Assembly (NCBI GenBank): GCA_023411395.1
Contig: JAEYOV010000071.1
Location: 186,001 to 250,000 of the forward strand
Length of the DNA: 64,000 nucleotides
Reading direction: 5' to 3'
DNA from: Bacillota bacterium
GTDB taxonomy: Bacteria; Bacillota; Clostridia; Christensenellales; Aristaeellaceae
The notes under the pieces are model-generated. The model was not told the DNA's origin, made no database searches, and saw only the letters and a list, made by a program, of their open reading frames with translations. Below are positions 25,899 through 33,706 of this stretch, in pieces. Position 1 is the first letter of the stretch; each line of letters starts with the position of its first letter. The translations under genes were made by a program, and so were the position numbers.

Positions 25899-27668
25899 AT
25901 GTACGAGCGCAGTCCATTGCTGGTGACGAGGAAATACAAGGAATACTTGCTGTCCGCTATACTTATGTCCTCTGCTGTCTCGCTGGCGACCGTGGTGGAC
26001 AGCATGCTTGTAGGTATCCTGCTTGGCAGTACCGCACTGTCGGCGGTGGGGCTGACGGCACCGGTCATCTATGGCATTAATTTGCTTTTCCTGCTGTTCT
26101 GTGTGGGTGGCTTGACCAGCGCCTCCATCGCCAAGGGTAGAAGGGATCAAAAAAGCGCAGACGTTTTTTTCACTGTAAGTCTTATAGGCAGTGTTGTCTG
26201 CACGATGATATATGCTGTTGTAATTTGGATCGTTTTAGATCCTTTATCGGCATCGCTCAGCCAAGGAAATGCCCAAGTCAAAATGCTGATCAAGAACTAC
26301 ATGCGAATGATTGTACTGGCAGGCCCTCTGATCACCATCGCTTTTGGGCTTGCTCAGTTCAATCGTGCGGACGGGAAACCAAAGGCGGCAGCGGTGGTTG
26401 CCCTTACGTCCAATGCCGTGAACTTGGTGCTCGATTATGTACTGATCCGATATGCAGGAATGGGAATTGCAGGGGCAGGGCTTTCTACCGCGCTGGGGTA
26501 TGTGGTTGGCGTGGGACTTGTGATGCCCTATCTGTTATCGAATAAGCGCACCTTCCACTTCACCTGGCCGGGCCGGGATTTTTGGGCACGCCTTGTTCGT
26601 GTTCTGCGTATCGGGCTTCCTAAGGGTCTCAACCAAGGGACGTCACTTCTTCGGTCCATGGTACTCAACGCCATCATCATGGCATCCTTGGGTTCTCCGG
26701 GGATGGCTGCAATGGCAGTTTGCATCAACGCGCTGGCAATCGCCACCATCTTCATCGGCAGCGCTTCAGATACCATGCTGCCCATAATCGGCACACTCTA
26801 TGGCGAAGGGGACGCCGTCGGTATTCGCGGTGCAGTGAAAACCGCCAGCCGGGTCATGCTGATCGCAAGCACGCTTATCGTGCTGTTCTTCCTCAGTTTC
26901 CCCAAGGTGGCGGGTGGGTGGTTTGGCATCACATCAGCACAGGATTTAGCCGTAATGATTCCCGCGCTGCGCATGTTCGCGCTGAGCCTTCCCTTCTTTG
27001 CAATGAACAATTTGCTGCAGAACTTTTATGCTACCACCGGCCGCGAAAAGCTGGCATCAGCGATGGCCTTACTGGATGGTTTTATCTTTGTGGTGCTTTT
27101 TGCGCTGGCGCTTACACATATTGATGGCCGGCTATTCTGGCTTTGCTACCTTTTATCCGAGATTGCCACCCTTGGTGCGGCGCTTCTGATGGGGCGGCGC
27201 GTGCGTCGTAAGGAGCCTGTTCATGGCATGCTGCTTTTGCATGAGGACGAACCCGGCGAACTGTGGGAGGTTACGATTCCCGCCGATGTGGAGGCGGCTA
27301 CCGGCGTATCAAAGCAGATTATAGAGTTCGGTGTACGCCAGGGACTGTCGCCAGTACTCGCAAACCGGATGGGCCTGGCTGTGGAGGAAATGGCTGTGAA
27401 CACCGCCGTGCACGGCGCCGATAAAAACAAGGGAACTTCGATGGACATTCGGGTACGTATGACGCCTTTACAACTGGTTATCAGTCTGAGGGACAACGGT
27501 ATCCCCTTCAATCCAACGGTATATGAGGAAAATGGCGAGGAGCCCTTTGCGATTGGCGGCATCGCAGTAGCACGCCGAATAGCGGCAAAGACAGAATATA
27601 CCCATCAACTGGGCTTCAACACCACCGTGCTGGTATTTAATCGCGAGCCGTCAGCTGTTGCACTGTAA
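25899..27668 (+). CDS. MATE-family exporter fused to RsbW-like HATPase domain
   Basis: A 589-residue fusion. Residues 1-435 form a 12-TM MATE transporter (TVVDSMLVGILLGS; internal pseudo-repeat IGLPKGLNQGTSLLRSM). After a basic linker (RRVRRKEP) residues about 455-583 are an HATPase_c domain of the anti-sigma kinase type, with N-box AVEEMAVNTAVHG (Glu497, Asn501), G1 box DNGIPFNP (532-539) and G2 box IGGIAVARR (552-560). All three ATP-binding boxes are intact. AAGGAGG lies 10 bases before the ATG. The gene is divergent from the NRPS and is the obvious exporter of its product. The kinase domain is of the kind that phosphorylates STAS proteins, and one is encoded in the NRPS operon. Inference: transport may be gated by, or sense, the STAS phosphorylation state. 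A frame error joining two genes is unlikely because the linker is continuous and in frame. Confidence 0.93.
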   Translation: MYERSPLLVTRKYKEYLLSAILMSSAVSLATVVDSMLVGILLGSTALSAVGLTAPVIYGINLLFLLFCVGGLTSASIAKGRRDQKSADVFFTVSLIGSVVCTMIYAVVIWIVLDPLSASLSQGNAQVKMLIKNYMRMIVLAGPLITIAFGLAQFNRADGKPKAAAVVALTSNAVNLVLDYVLIRYAGMGIAGAGLSTALGYVVGVGLVMPYLLSNKRTFHFTWPGRDFWARLVRVLRIGLPKGLNQGTSLLRSMVLNAIIMASLGSPGMAAMAVCINALAIATIFIGSASDTMLPIIGTLYGEGDAVGIRGAVKTASRVMLIASTLIVLFFLSFPKVAGGWFGITSAQDLAVMIPALRMFALSLPFFAMNNLLQNFYATTGREKLASAMALLDGFIFVVLFALALTHIDGRLFWLCYLLSEIATLGAALLMGRRVRRKEPVHGMLLLHEDEPGELWEVTIPADVEAATGVSKQIIEFGVRQGLSPVLANRMGLAVEEMAVNTAVHGADKNKGTSMDIRVRMTPLQLVISLRDNGIPFNPTVYEENGEEPFAIGGIAVARRIAAKTEYTHQLGFNTTVLVFNREPSAVAL

Positions 27669-28041
27669 TTCCAATCAGAGAGCTAATGAAAAATGAATTC
27701 CAAGGCAAATATTTATCCAGCGTTTCTACTTGCAGGCTCCTGTACATGTCATTGCCATGAGGATATGTGAAATCACTGTTCCATGACGTGCTCTAGCTGG
27801 TGGACTATGGGGAAGTGCTTGACACCTTACTGGGCAGGTATTTCACCGAGAAACCCGCGCTTTACGATTGGCGGTTCAGCGTACTAATTTGGTGCAAGAG
27901 TTGTTCATCCACGAAACCGTGGAAATATGCGGGAAAAAAGTGGCAGGAACTATCTGGGAGCATTATTTTTGAAAAAAATTGTAAAAAAGTTGCAGTGGCT
28001 TTTTTAGAGGCTAATAATAGATTATATTACATAAAGAAAAG

Positions 28042-28073
28042 ACCGCTAAAAACCTAGTGTTTTCAACGGTCTT
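28042..28073 (-). terminator. Terminator behind the tRNA-Pro fragment
   Basis: GACCGTTGAAAAC / loop / GTTTTTAGCGGTC then TTTTC on the minus strand. It is homologous to the terminator of the intact tRNA; the outer pair is G-C here and A-T there, so the stem has been kept. Confidence 0.75.
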
Positions 28074-28078
28074 TTGAC

Positions 28079-28121
28079 TGGTCTGGGTGAGAGGATTTGA
28101 ACCTACGTCCTCTTGAATCCC
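28079..28121 (-). pseudogene. tRNA-Pro 3' fragment
   Basis: 43 bases covering part of the anticodon arm, the variable and T arms and the acceptor with encoded CCA of tRNA-Pro, with three mismatches to the intact copy at 33356-33432. The D arm and 5' acceptor strand are absent and the sequence diverges abruptly at 28122. This is the classic trace of integration into a tRNA 3' end, or of a truncated duplicate. Confidence 0.85.
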
Positions 28122-28272
28122 AACCACAAAAAAATGTAATTTAGTATCGCGAATTGTCCTGGAGAAATAAGGATTTGTAAGTCTTTGATCGGACACAGGT
28201 GACAGAAAAAAGTTGAAAAAAGGTTGTAATGCGGAAGCAGAAAAGTGTCTAGTGGCCGGAGTCTATTGCAGA

Positions 28273-28404
28273 TCAGGATTTCACATCTATCGCAGATTCT
28301 ATTATTGACTCAACAAATGCAAGTACAGCGTTGGCCACCTGCTTACGATATGGGTGATCCTTGCTGACAACACCGTCATTGACTGGGGAAGAAATATTGC
28401 ATAG
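28273..28404 (-). pseudogene. Fragment of an unidentified gene (C-terminal end)
   Basis: A 43-codon minus-strand frame ending in TGA, with protein-like composition (SSPVNDGVVSKDHPYRKQ, then ANAVLAFVESIIESA). An in-frame TGA blocks it immediately upstream, and there is no start or ribosome site. It faintly resembles the C-terminus of an N-acetylmuramoyl-L-alanine amidase, but this is a guess. Confidence 0.35.
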
Positions 28405-28807
28405 TCAATCGGGGCAGAAAAGCTACTGTTGAGACCACTTTGTCATGTGAGCTTGTGTGGATCATATCCAGGTATCAAAATGAGGTTTTCGCTCCCACTT
28501 CCGTTTGTTTTTTGTAAACACACTGGTTACCAGCTTCCATTGAAAAGCAACTGTGATTCAATAAAACAAGCGGCTTTGGAATAGTGCCCAAGTCTCAAAA
28601 CTGGTTTGAGCGCTATCATTCGAGTGCTACGGGCGAGCGGATACGGCTGCATTCATTTGTTTCCATAAATACTCTGTATATATTTATAGTGAAATGTGTT
28701 AGAATTACAAGCTGAATATTGTACAAAAAGCTTTGAAATTCTGTTTTGGTATGGCTGTCTGGCGAACTGCTTTGTTTTTCACCACAGACTTTGACGGGTG
28801 AGATTGA

Positions 28808-30943
28808 ATGGCTTTTACCTGGAGCTCTCGTTCTATTGCAGATGCAAGGCAAGCAACGATCTCCAAAACAACATACGAGGATGGTGACTTGATGGAACAT
28901 ATTGTTCAAAGCATAGGGCTGGCCGTTGCGATTGGTTTTATCGTTTTCAGTATTGATGAATTTATTTGGGATATATGCAATATTATTCGCAACATCAGGC
29001 GTGGGGTAGATAACCGCCTGCCAATAGACCGTCTTGATGCTGCACCGCCCAAATTGCTAGCGGTGATTGTTGCAGCATGGCGTGAAGACAATGTGATTGA
29101 AGATGTCATAGAAAATATGTTGTTGTCAGTCCAGTACCCCAAATCCATGTACCATGTTTTTATCGGCGTATATCCGAACGACGAGCCGACCATCAACGCT
29201 GTAAAAAGCCTTACCCAAAAGTATGAAAATGTGCATATGGTCATAAATGCCCGATCAGGCCCAACCTGTAAAGCGAACAATATCAACAATATCATACGGT
29301 ACGTCAAGCAATATGAGAGCGAGCGCCAATGGCGCTTCAGTTCCGTTACCATACATGATTCCGAGGATGTTGTACATCCTTATGAACTCAAACTTACGAA
29401 CTACCTGCTTGATACATACAACGTGATACAATTCCCCGTGATACCATTGCAGAAAATGCCCGCATTATTGAAGAATATTTTCCAGGGTATGACGACCGGC
29501 ACGTATGCCGACGAATTTGCGGAAAACCATTACAGGGCGATGGGCACACGGGAGGCAATGTCTGCCGTCGTTCCATCCGCAGGGACCGGCTATGTTATCT
29601 CGCATGCAATACTCGACCTATTTGGGGATGAACCGATTTTCCCCGAGGACAGCTTGACCGAGGACTATAAACTATCTCTGATTCTGGCCCAAAAGGGTTT
29701 TCAGACACATTTTGTTCTAGAAAAAGTCCCTCGCTTGATGGATAACCATACGGTACGATGGGATTTCGTCGCGACAAGAAGCTTTTTTCCCAGTACATTC
29801 CAAACAGCCGTCAGGCAAAAAACACGCTGGATCTACGGCATCACGATGCAGTCCGCCAAAATATCTGAGATTTTCAAGCCCGGCTTACTGGGGTTCGCGG
29901 GTAGATATTCGCTTTATAAGGATTTGAAGGCCAAACTGAGCAACATGATGGTGCTGCCCGGCTACCTCGTTTTTCTCTATTTTGTTTTATCGCTGTTAGT
30001 TGCGATCCCCTTCATGTATCCACAGGGCTCGCTGGCGTATGGGCTATGTGTAGCGCTGACATTCCTGATGGTTTTCCGTCAACTGATGCGGGCCGTAGCA
30101 ATTGCGAACTTCTACGGCTTCAAAAGTATGGCTGTTGCATGCCTGCTTCCCCCTCTGCTGCCGATTCGCCTGGTTTGGGGCAATATTATAAACATGGCCG
30201 CAACCTTTCAAGCATGGAAGCTTTACTGCCTTGGAACGGGAGCCAAAAAGAAAAATAAGAAAGTCACATGGAGCAAAACTGACCATACGTTTTTGCAGAA
30301 GCAGGTTTTGCGTCGCTACTACCGGAACATTGGAGACGTATTGCTGGAAAAGCAATATATCGGTGTCAGCACCTTGAGCAATGCGCTCCGGCGTAGCAAA
30401 GAGGATGGATTGCGCATCGGCGAAGTCCTTATACGGCAAGGCCTTGTGTCGGAAGAACAATTGATGGAAGCTGTCGCAAATGTTCATCACATGATCTTTG
30501 TCGGCAAACTTTCGGTTTTTGCCGGCAATCATTCGGCCGCATTTGATAAAGCGTCCCTTGAGAGGCTGCTCATTTTCCCCCTCCTGAAAACGGGGTCCCG
30601 ATATGTTTTTGCCATGACAGAATCCTCCAATATCAAGGAAATACCTGGAGCGCTCGGCGTTCAGGCAGAAAACTGCTTTTTTGTTTATACGACCAAAGCT
30701 AACATTCTTGCGGCCATTCAATGCCAGAATGAGGGCGCGTCCCTGGTGTATCAATCCGTCAGCCAATATCTTGATATTGGTGCAATTACATGGGAACAAG
30801 CTGTGCTGATAATGGATAAGTATCATTTCGCTCCGGACATACTAGCCTACATGGGACTGAAAACGGATGCTTATGCTGCGGAGAAACCCGTTGCTTTTGC
30901 GGCGAACGTGGAGGTTTCGGTAGCACAGCAGTTGGGGATCTGA
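28808..30943 (+). CDS. NfrB-like membrane glycosyltransferase family 2 with C-terminal MshEN domain
   Basis: 711 residues. A TM segment (about 35-55) is followed by a cytoplasmic GT2 domain (about 75-400) with VIVAAWRED, SVTIHDSEDVVHP (metal-binding D-x-D-like), PSAGTGYV, EDSLTEDYKL (catalytic Asp region) and RQKTRWIYG (Q-x-x-R-W). A cluster of TM helices lies at about 420-500. The C-terminal part (about 530-650) fits the MshEN pattern: NIGDVLLEKQYIGVSTLSNA then RIGEVLIRQGLVSEEQLMEA, the two L-x-x-x-G repeats. E. coli NfrB has this same order and its MshEN domain is reported to bind c-di-GMP. GGGTGAG sits 5 bases before ATG 28808; ATG 28892 (before MEHIVQ) is a real alternative because the first 28 residues look unlike the family. 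Probable role: making or exporting a surface polysaccharide under c-di-GMP control. Confidence 0.85.
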   Translation: MAFTWSSRSIADARQATISKTTYEDGDLMEHIVQSIGLAVAIGFIVFSIDEFIWDICNIIRNIRRGVDNRLPIDRLDAAPPKLLAVIVAAWREDNVIEDVIENMLLSVQYPKSMYHVFIGVYPNDEPTINAVKSLTQKYENVHMVINARSGPTCKANNINNIIRYVKQYESERQWRFSSVTIHDSEDVVHPYELKLTNYLLDTYNVIQFPVIPLQKMPALLKNIFQGMTTGTYADEFAENHYRAMGTREAMSAVVPSAGTGYVISHAILDLFGDEPIFPEDSLTEDYKLSLILAQKGFQTHFVLEKVPRLMDNHTVRWDFVATRSFFPSTFQTAVRQKTRWIYGITMQSAKISEIFKPGLLGFAGRYSLYKDLKAKLSNMMVLPGYLVFLYFVLSLLVAIPFMYPQGSLAYGLCVALTFLMVFRQLMRAVAIANFYGFKSMAVACLLPPLLPIRLVWGNIINMAATFQAWKLYCLGTGAKKKNKKVTWSKTDHTFLQKQVLRRYYRNIGDVLLEKQYIGVSTLSNALRRSKEDGLRIGEVLIRQGLVSEEQLMEAVANVHHMIFVGKLSVFAGNHSAAFDKASLERLLIFPLLKTGSRYVFAMTESSNIKEIPGALGVQAENCFFVYTTKANILAAIQCQNEGASLVYQSVSQYLDIGAITWEQAVLIMDKYHFAPDILAYMGLKTDAYAAEKPVAFAANVEVSVAQQLGI

Positions 30944-30983
30944 CGCATTTCGGATTCCCATTTTGTATTGGGAGGCGGGTGAA

Positions 30984-32540
30984 ATGGCAGCAAAGAAGGA
31001 CTGGTTTGCCGTTCCGGCAATCGTATTATTTGAAATCTGCGTGGCATACGCTTTGTTTAGCGGTATTATGCATATTGCTGATTCCAAAGCATATCAGTCT
31101 CTTTGGTATGGCGGGGCAATATGCGTTCTTGCAATCGCATGGATGGTTGTCCATTTCGCGTCCAGGTGTGTGGCGCGGGTGAATCTTTTTATCCTGAAGC
31201 TGAATAAAAAGCGGCACGCTGTCATCGCTGAACGGACCATTTTTGCTTGTGTAATAGCTGCAAGCGCCTTTATCAGGATCTGGGTAATCTCAAAACTTCC
31301 GATCTCCCCATCGTCGGATTTTCAATCCTATTATCAGGTTGCAGAATTGCTTCAAAGAAGCAGCCTTGGCGGTTCGGGCTACAGCGACTACATTGCACAA
31401 TTTCCGCATGTCATCGGATATCCGTTTATCCTGTCGCTCCTCTTCAGGATCACGGGACCTTCGCTTCAGGCTGGTCTTTATCTGAATCTGACGGCTAGTT
31501 TGATCAATGTTTTTTTGACCTATCGCATTGCCCGTACGCTGTGCGGGCGCGTGGGCGGTATGATCGCATTGCTTATGGCGGCATTCTGGCCTTCCCAAAT
31601 TTTGTATGGGGCGATCCTTGCGTCCGAGCCTGTCTTTACCTGTATGCTGCTGTTTTCTATATGGCTTTTTATTTATTTGTATCGGTATCCGGTTAGATTG
31701 GATAATAGGGAAGGTTCCATATTCTTGTGCTTCCTTCTGGGCAGTTCCATTGCACTGGCCAACGCCGTCCGGCCCCTGTCGCTCTTACTGCTTGTTTCGG
31801 CGATTCTCTGTATCATACCCTTTACCGTAAAATATGATGAAAATGAGAAGATGCTCAATAGCAAACTAAGCCGGGCGTCCAGCCAGGGTTGGTTCCTCGC
31901 CCTGATGATCACGTTTAGTTTCTTTCTTTGCAGTCAGCTGATTTCCGCGTCCATTTCCAACACGATCGCTCACAAACTGCCCGGGAGCAGCGTATCTTTT
32001 GGCTACAACCTTATGGTCGGCGTCAATATTGAGGCAAAGGGAGCATGGAATCAGCAGGATGCGGATTTTTTTGCAAATGAGTTTGCATTGGCAAACTCAG
32101 CACAGGCGGCCCATCGGGCTAGCGTAGCCGTTGCGCTGCAGCGCATTAGCAGTGATCCTTATGGGGTTCTTAATCTGTCCATGGAGAAATTTACATTCCT
32201 CTGGGGAAACGACGATTATGCCAAGACATGGACTACGCTCTTTCTGGAACAGCAGGGCGAGCTGACCAAGGAACGTCAAAACATCATCCATCGATTTACT
32301 CAATGGAATGAATACTTCTATCTTCTGAGCATTTTCCTTTCCTCTGTTTTTGGGTTCCAAGCATTGAAACAGAAGCATGCCGGGCCGGTACAAGCGCTGA
32401 TTATGCTGTTTGTCGGCACGGTTATTTTGCATATGTTGCTGGAAAGCCAGAACCGCTATCACTATTTTATGCTGCCTGTCTTTACGATCCTCGCTTCCAT
32501 GAGCATTGCAGAAACATACCATAGCTATATCCGCGTTTAA
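30984..32540 (+). CDS. Polytopic GT-C-like glycosyltransferase (ArnT/PMT type)
   Basis: A 518-residue membrane protein with about 12 TM helices. The first large extracytoplasmic loop has ISPSSDFQSYYQVAELL, a D-containing motif where GT-C enzymes keep their catalytic Asp, and then HVIGYPFILSLLFRITG, typical of ArnT/PMT-like enzymes that use polyprenyl-phosphate sugars. A C-terminal globular stretch contains the TM-flanked SQNRYHYFMLPVF segment. I chose ATG 30984 (GGGAGG 9 bases upstream) over an in-frame TTG 21 bases earlier. It starts 40 bases after the NfrB-like gene and is probably cotranscribed. Together they look like a small surface-glycan module on the island; acceptor and sugar are unknown. 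Confidence 0.8.
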   Translation: MAAKKDWFAVPAIVLFEICVAYALFSGIMHIADSKAYQSLWYGGAICVLAIAWMVVHFASRCVARVNLFILKLNKKRHAVIAERTIFACVIAASAFIRIWVISKLPISPSSDFQSYYQVAELLQRSSLGGSGYSDYIAQFPHVIGYPFILSLLFRITGPSLQAGLYLNLTASLINVFLTYRIARTLCGRVGGMIALLMAAFWPSQILYGAILASEPVFTCMLLFSIWLFIYLYRYPVRLDNREGSIFLCFLLGSSIALANAVRPLSLLLLVSAILCIIPFTVKYDENEKMLNSKLSRASSQGWFLALMITFSFFLCSQLISASISNTIAHKLPGSSVSFGYNLMVGVNIEAKGAWNQQDADFFANEFALANSAQAAHRASVAVALQRISSDPYGVLNLSMEKFTFLWGNDDYAKTWTTLFLEQQGELTKERQNIIHRFTQWNEYFYLLSIFLSSVFGFQALKQKHAGPVQALIMLFVGTVILHMLLESQNRYHYFMLPVFTILASMSIAETYHSYIRV

Positions 32541-32583
32541 ATCCAAGATTCAAAACAGTCTTGACAATCTTTTAGTCTAAAGA

Positions 32584-33090
32584 ATGGCTGTCTTCAAACT
32601 TTTTGGCCTCACTAGGTGCCTTGTTTGCAGAAGACAATCCATACCCCAAAACAGATCAGAATACAGTAAGGATTGCGCAACCGCCATGCAGATCGTCTAT
32701 TTCATAACGCTTATAGAAATATTCCCTGAACATGTGTTTAACAGTATGTTTCCAACGATTATCCTCATGAATTTGCATGATATTGCAAGAGAGCTGCGCG
32801 AGACAGGCTATGTGCAACAGGCTACAGGCTTTATCCCCAGTGGCAGACTTTATTTTGGAAAACCCGATGTTGACCCGAAAACTCCGGAGTGGCAGGGAGA
32901 GAACGTGATAGACTTGGGTAACGGCCCTTACTATGGCCATGGGATCGGTATCCATGTAGCAGACGGTTTTAAAAGCGCGCTCAATGAGAACCGCAGAGCA
33001 GGCGCGGGGAAAACGGCGTATCTTATGGATTCGGCCGGCAGGCCTGCTTTACGAGGCTATTCACACTGTACGAACGCTATGCTGATATAA
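32584..33090 (+). pseudogene. tgl: Truncated spore-coat transglutaminase gene
   Basis: This 168-codon frame reads as the C-terminal two thirds of Tgl (protein-glutamine gamma-glutamyltransferase). It keeps KDCATAMQIVYF (the catalytic Cys region, ECATAIVIIYY in Bacillus), TPEWQGENVIDLGN, YYGHGIGIHVAD and AYLMDSAGRP. The family is about 245 residues; the first 90-110 are missing and the frame starts with unrelated sequence and no ribosome site. The end (after GRPALRGY) also departs from the family. In Bacillus Tgl cross-links spore-coat proteins, so a relic suggests a spore-forming ancestry. It sits beside the right repeat, inside the island. Confidence 0.7.
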
Positions 33091-33203
33091 TCTCAGGCCA
33101 TTACAAGCATCGCGGTATCTGCCCGCATAAGCGCCTATACCGAGATCGGTCATGCGAACCGGGTGGGTGATTCGTATGGAAGATTTCAATTATGGTATTA
33201 TTA

Positions 33204-33398
33204 GTGGAAATATGCAAATAAAAAATACAGGAATTATCTGGGATCGCTAATTAAAAAGTTGAAAAAAATTAAAGTAACCATTTTATCAGTTAATATAGAT
33301 TATGTATCATAAAGAAAAAACCGCTGAAAACCTAGTGTTTTCAACGGTTTCTCTTTGGTCTGGGTGAGAGGATTTGAACCTCCGGCCTCTTGAACCCC
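33204..33398. repeat. Right direct repeat flanking the tRNA-Pro island
   Basis: Partner of 27919-28121. It comprises the tail of a decayed plus-strand gene, a shared hairpin and the 3' 43 bases of the intact tRNA-Pro. The 33091-33203 stretch before it holds no gene. Confidence 0.8.
33319..33349 (-). terminator. tRNA-Pro terminator
   Basis: On the minus strand AACCGTTGAAAAC, loop ACTAG, GTTTTCAGCGGTT with TTTTTTC after it, 7 bases beyond the CCA end. Confidence 0.8.
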
Positions 33399-33432
33399 AT
33401 TCAAGCACGCTACCAAACTGCGCCACACCCAG
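33356..33432 (-). tRNA. tRNA-Pro (anticodon GGG)
   Basis: A 77-base cloverleaf. Acceptor CTGGGTG pairs with CACCCAG, followed by discriminator A and an encoded CCA. The anticodon stem CTTGA/TCAAG encloses ATGGGGT, giving anticodon GGG after the invariant T33. The T loop is GGTTCAAATCC. It has a perfect promoter upstream and a terminator downstream. Its 3' half is duplicated at 28079-28121. Confidence 0.95.
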
Positions 33433-33470
33433 GAATCTTTTCACAGACTTGCGTCATGCGAACAAAAGCT

Positions 33471-33499
33471 ATTATACTGAAGGGGAGGAGCGTTGTCAA
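33471..33499 (-). promoter_or_regulatory. Consensus sigma-A promoter of tRNA-Pro
   Basis: On the minus strand TTGACA (33499-33494), 17 bases, TATAAT (33476-33471): a perfect consensus, with the -10 ending 38 bases before the mature 5' end. Confidence 0.9.
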
Positions 33500-33706
33500 G
33501 GTTTTTTTATGGGGAACATGATCCATTTTTTTGGTACTTTGCCCGTTTTTGTGCAAACCGGAAAGGAAAGAGCGGCATCGAAAAGTATATTCCAAGCATG
33601 AGGCGGAATAGAACGGTTTTGGGATGAAAACATACAATGGGAGCGAGACCCCTTCCACAGAAAAACCATGCTTTGCCTAAATGCAAAGTCCCTGGAGGTT
33701 ATAGCC

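Larger units (their letters stand above)
27919..28121. repeat. Left direct repeat flanking the tRNA-Pro island
   Basis: A roughly 200-base sequence matching 33204-33398. Shared blocks run from GTGGAAATATGC through AACTATCTGGGA/AATTATCTGGGA, ATAAAGAAAA, the hairpin around CCTAGTGTTTTCAACGG and 43 bases of the tRNA-Pro 3' half (40 of 43 identical by eye). It is the likely attL-like scar, or one end of a segmental duplication. Confidence 0.8.
27669..28807. other. Gene-poor, degenerate region left of the island
   Basis: About 1.1 kb with no intact gene. It contains the 3' tail of a decayed plus-strand gene (27790-27970; in mixed frames it reads YGEVLDTLLGRYF and AGTIWEHYF before a stop), the left copy of the tRNA-Pro repeat, a tRNA 3' fragment with terminator, and a minus-strand gene fragment (28273-28404). 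I cannot identify the decayed plus-strand gene. Confidence 0.55.

Noticed and set aside
27669..33432. Integrase or transposase for the tRNA-Pro island
   Set aside because: None of the frames in the interval resembles a tyrosine or serine recombinase or a transposase.
33449..33478. Plus-strand promoter TTGCGT-18-TATACT before the Cys-rich gene
   Set aside because: It overlaps the perfect minus-strand tRNA promoter almost exactly, and its -35 is poor. The tRNA promoter explains the sequence better.
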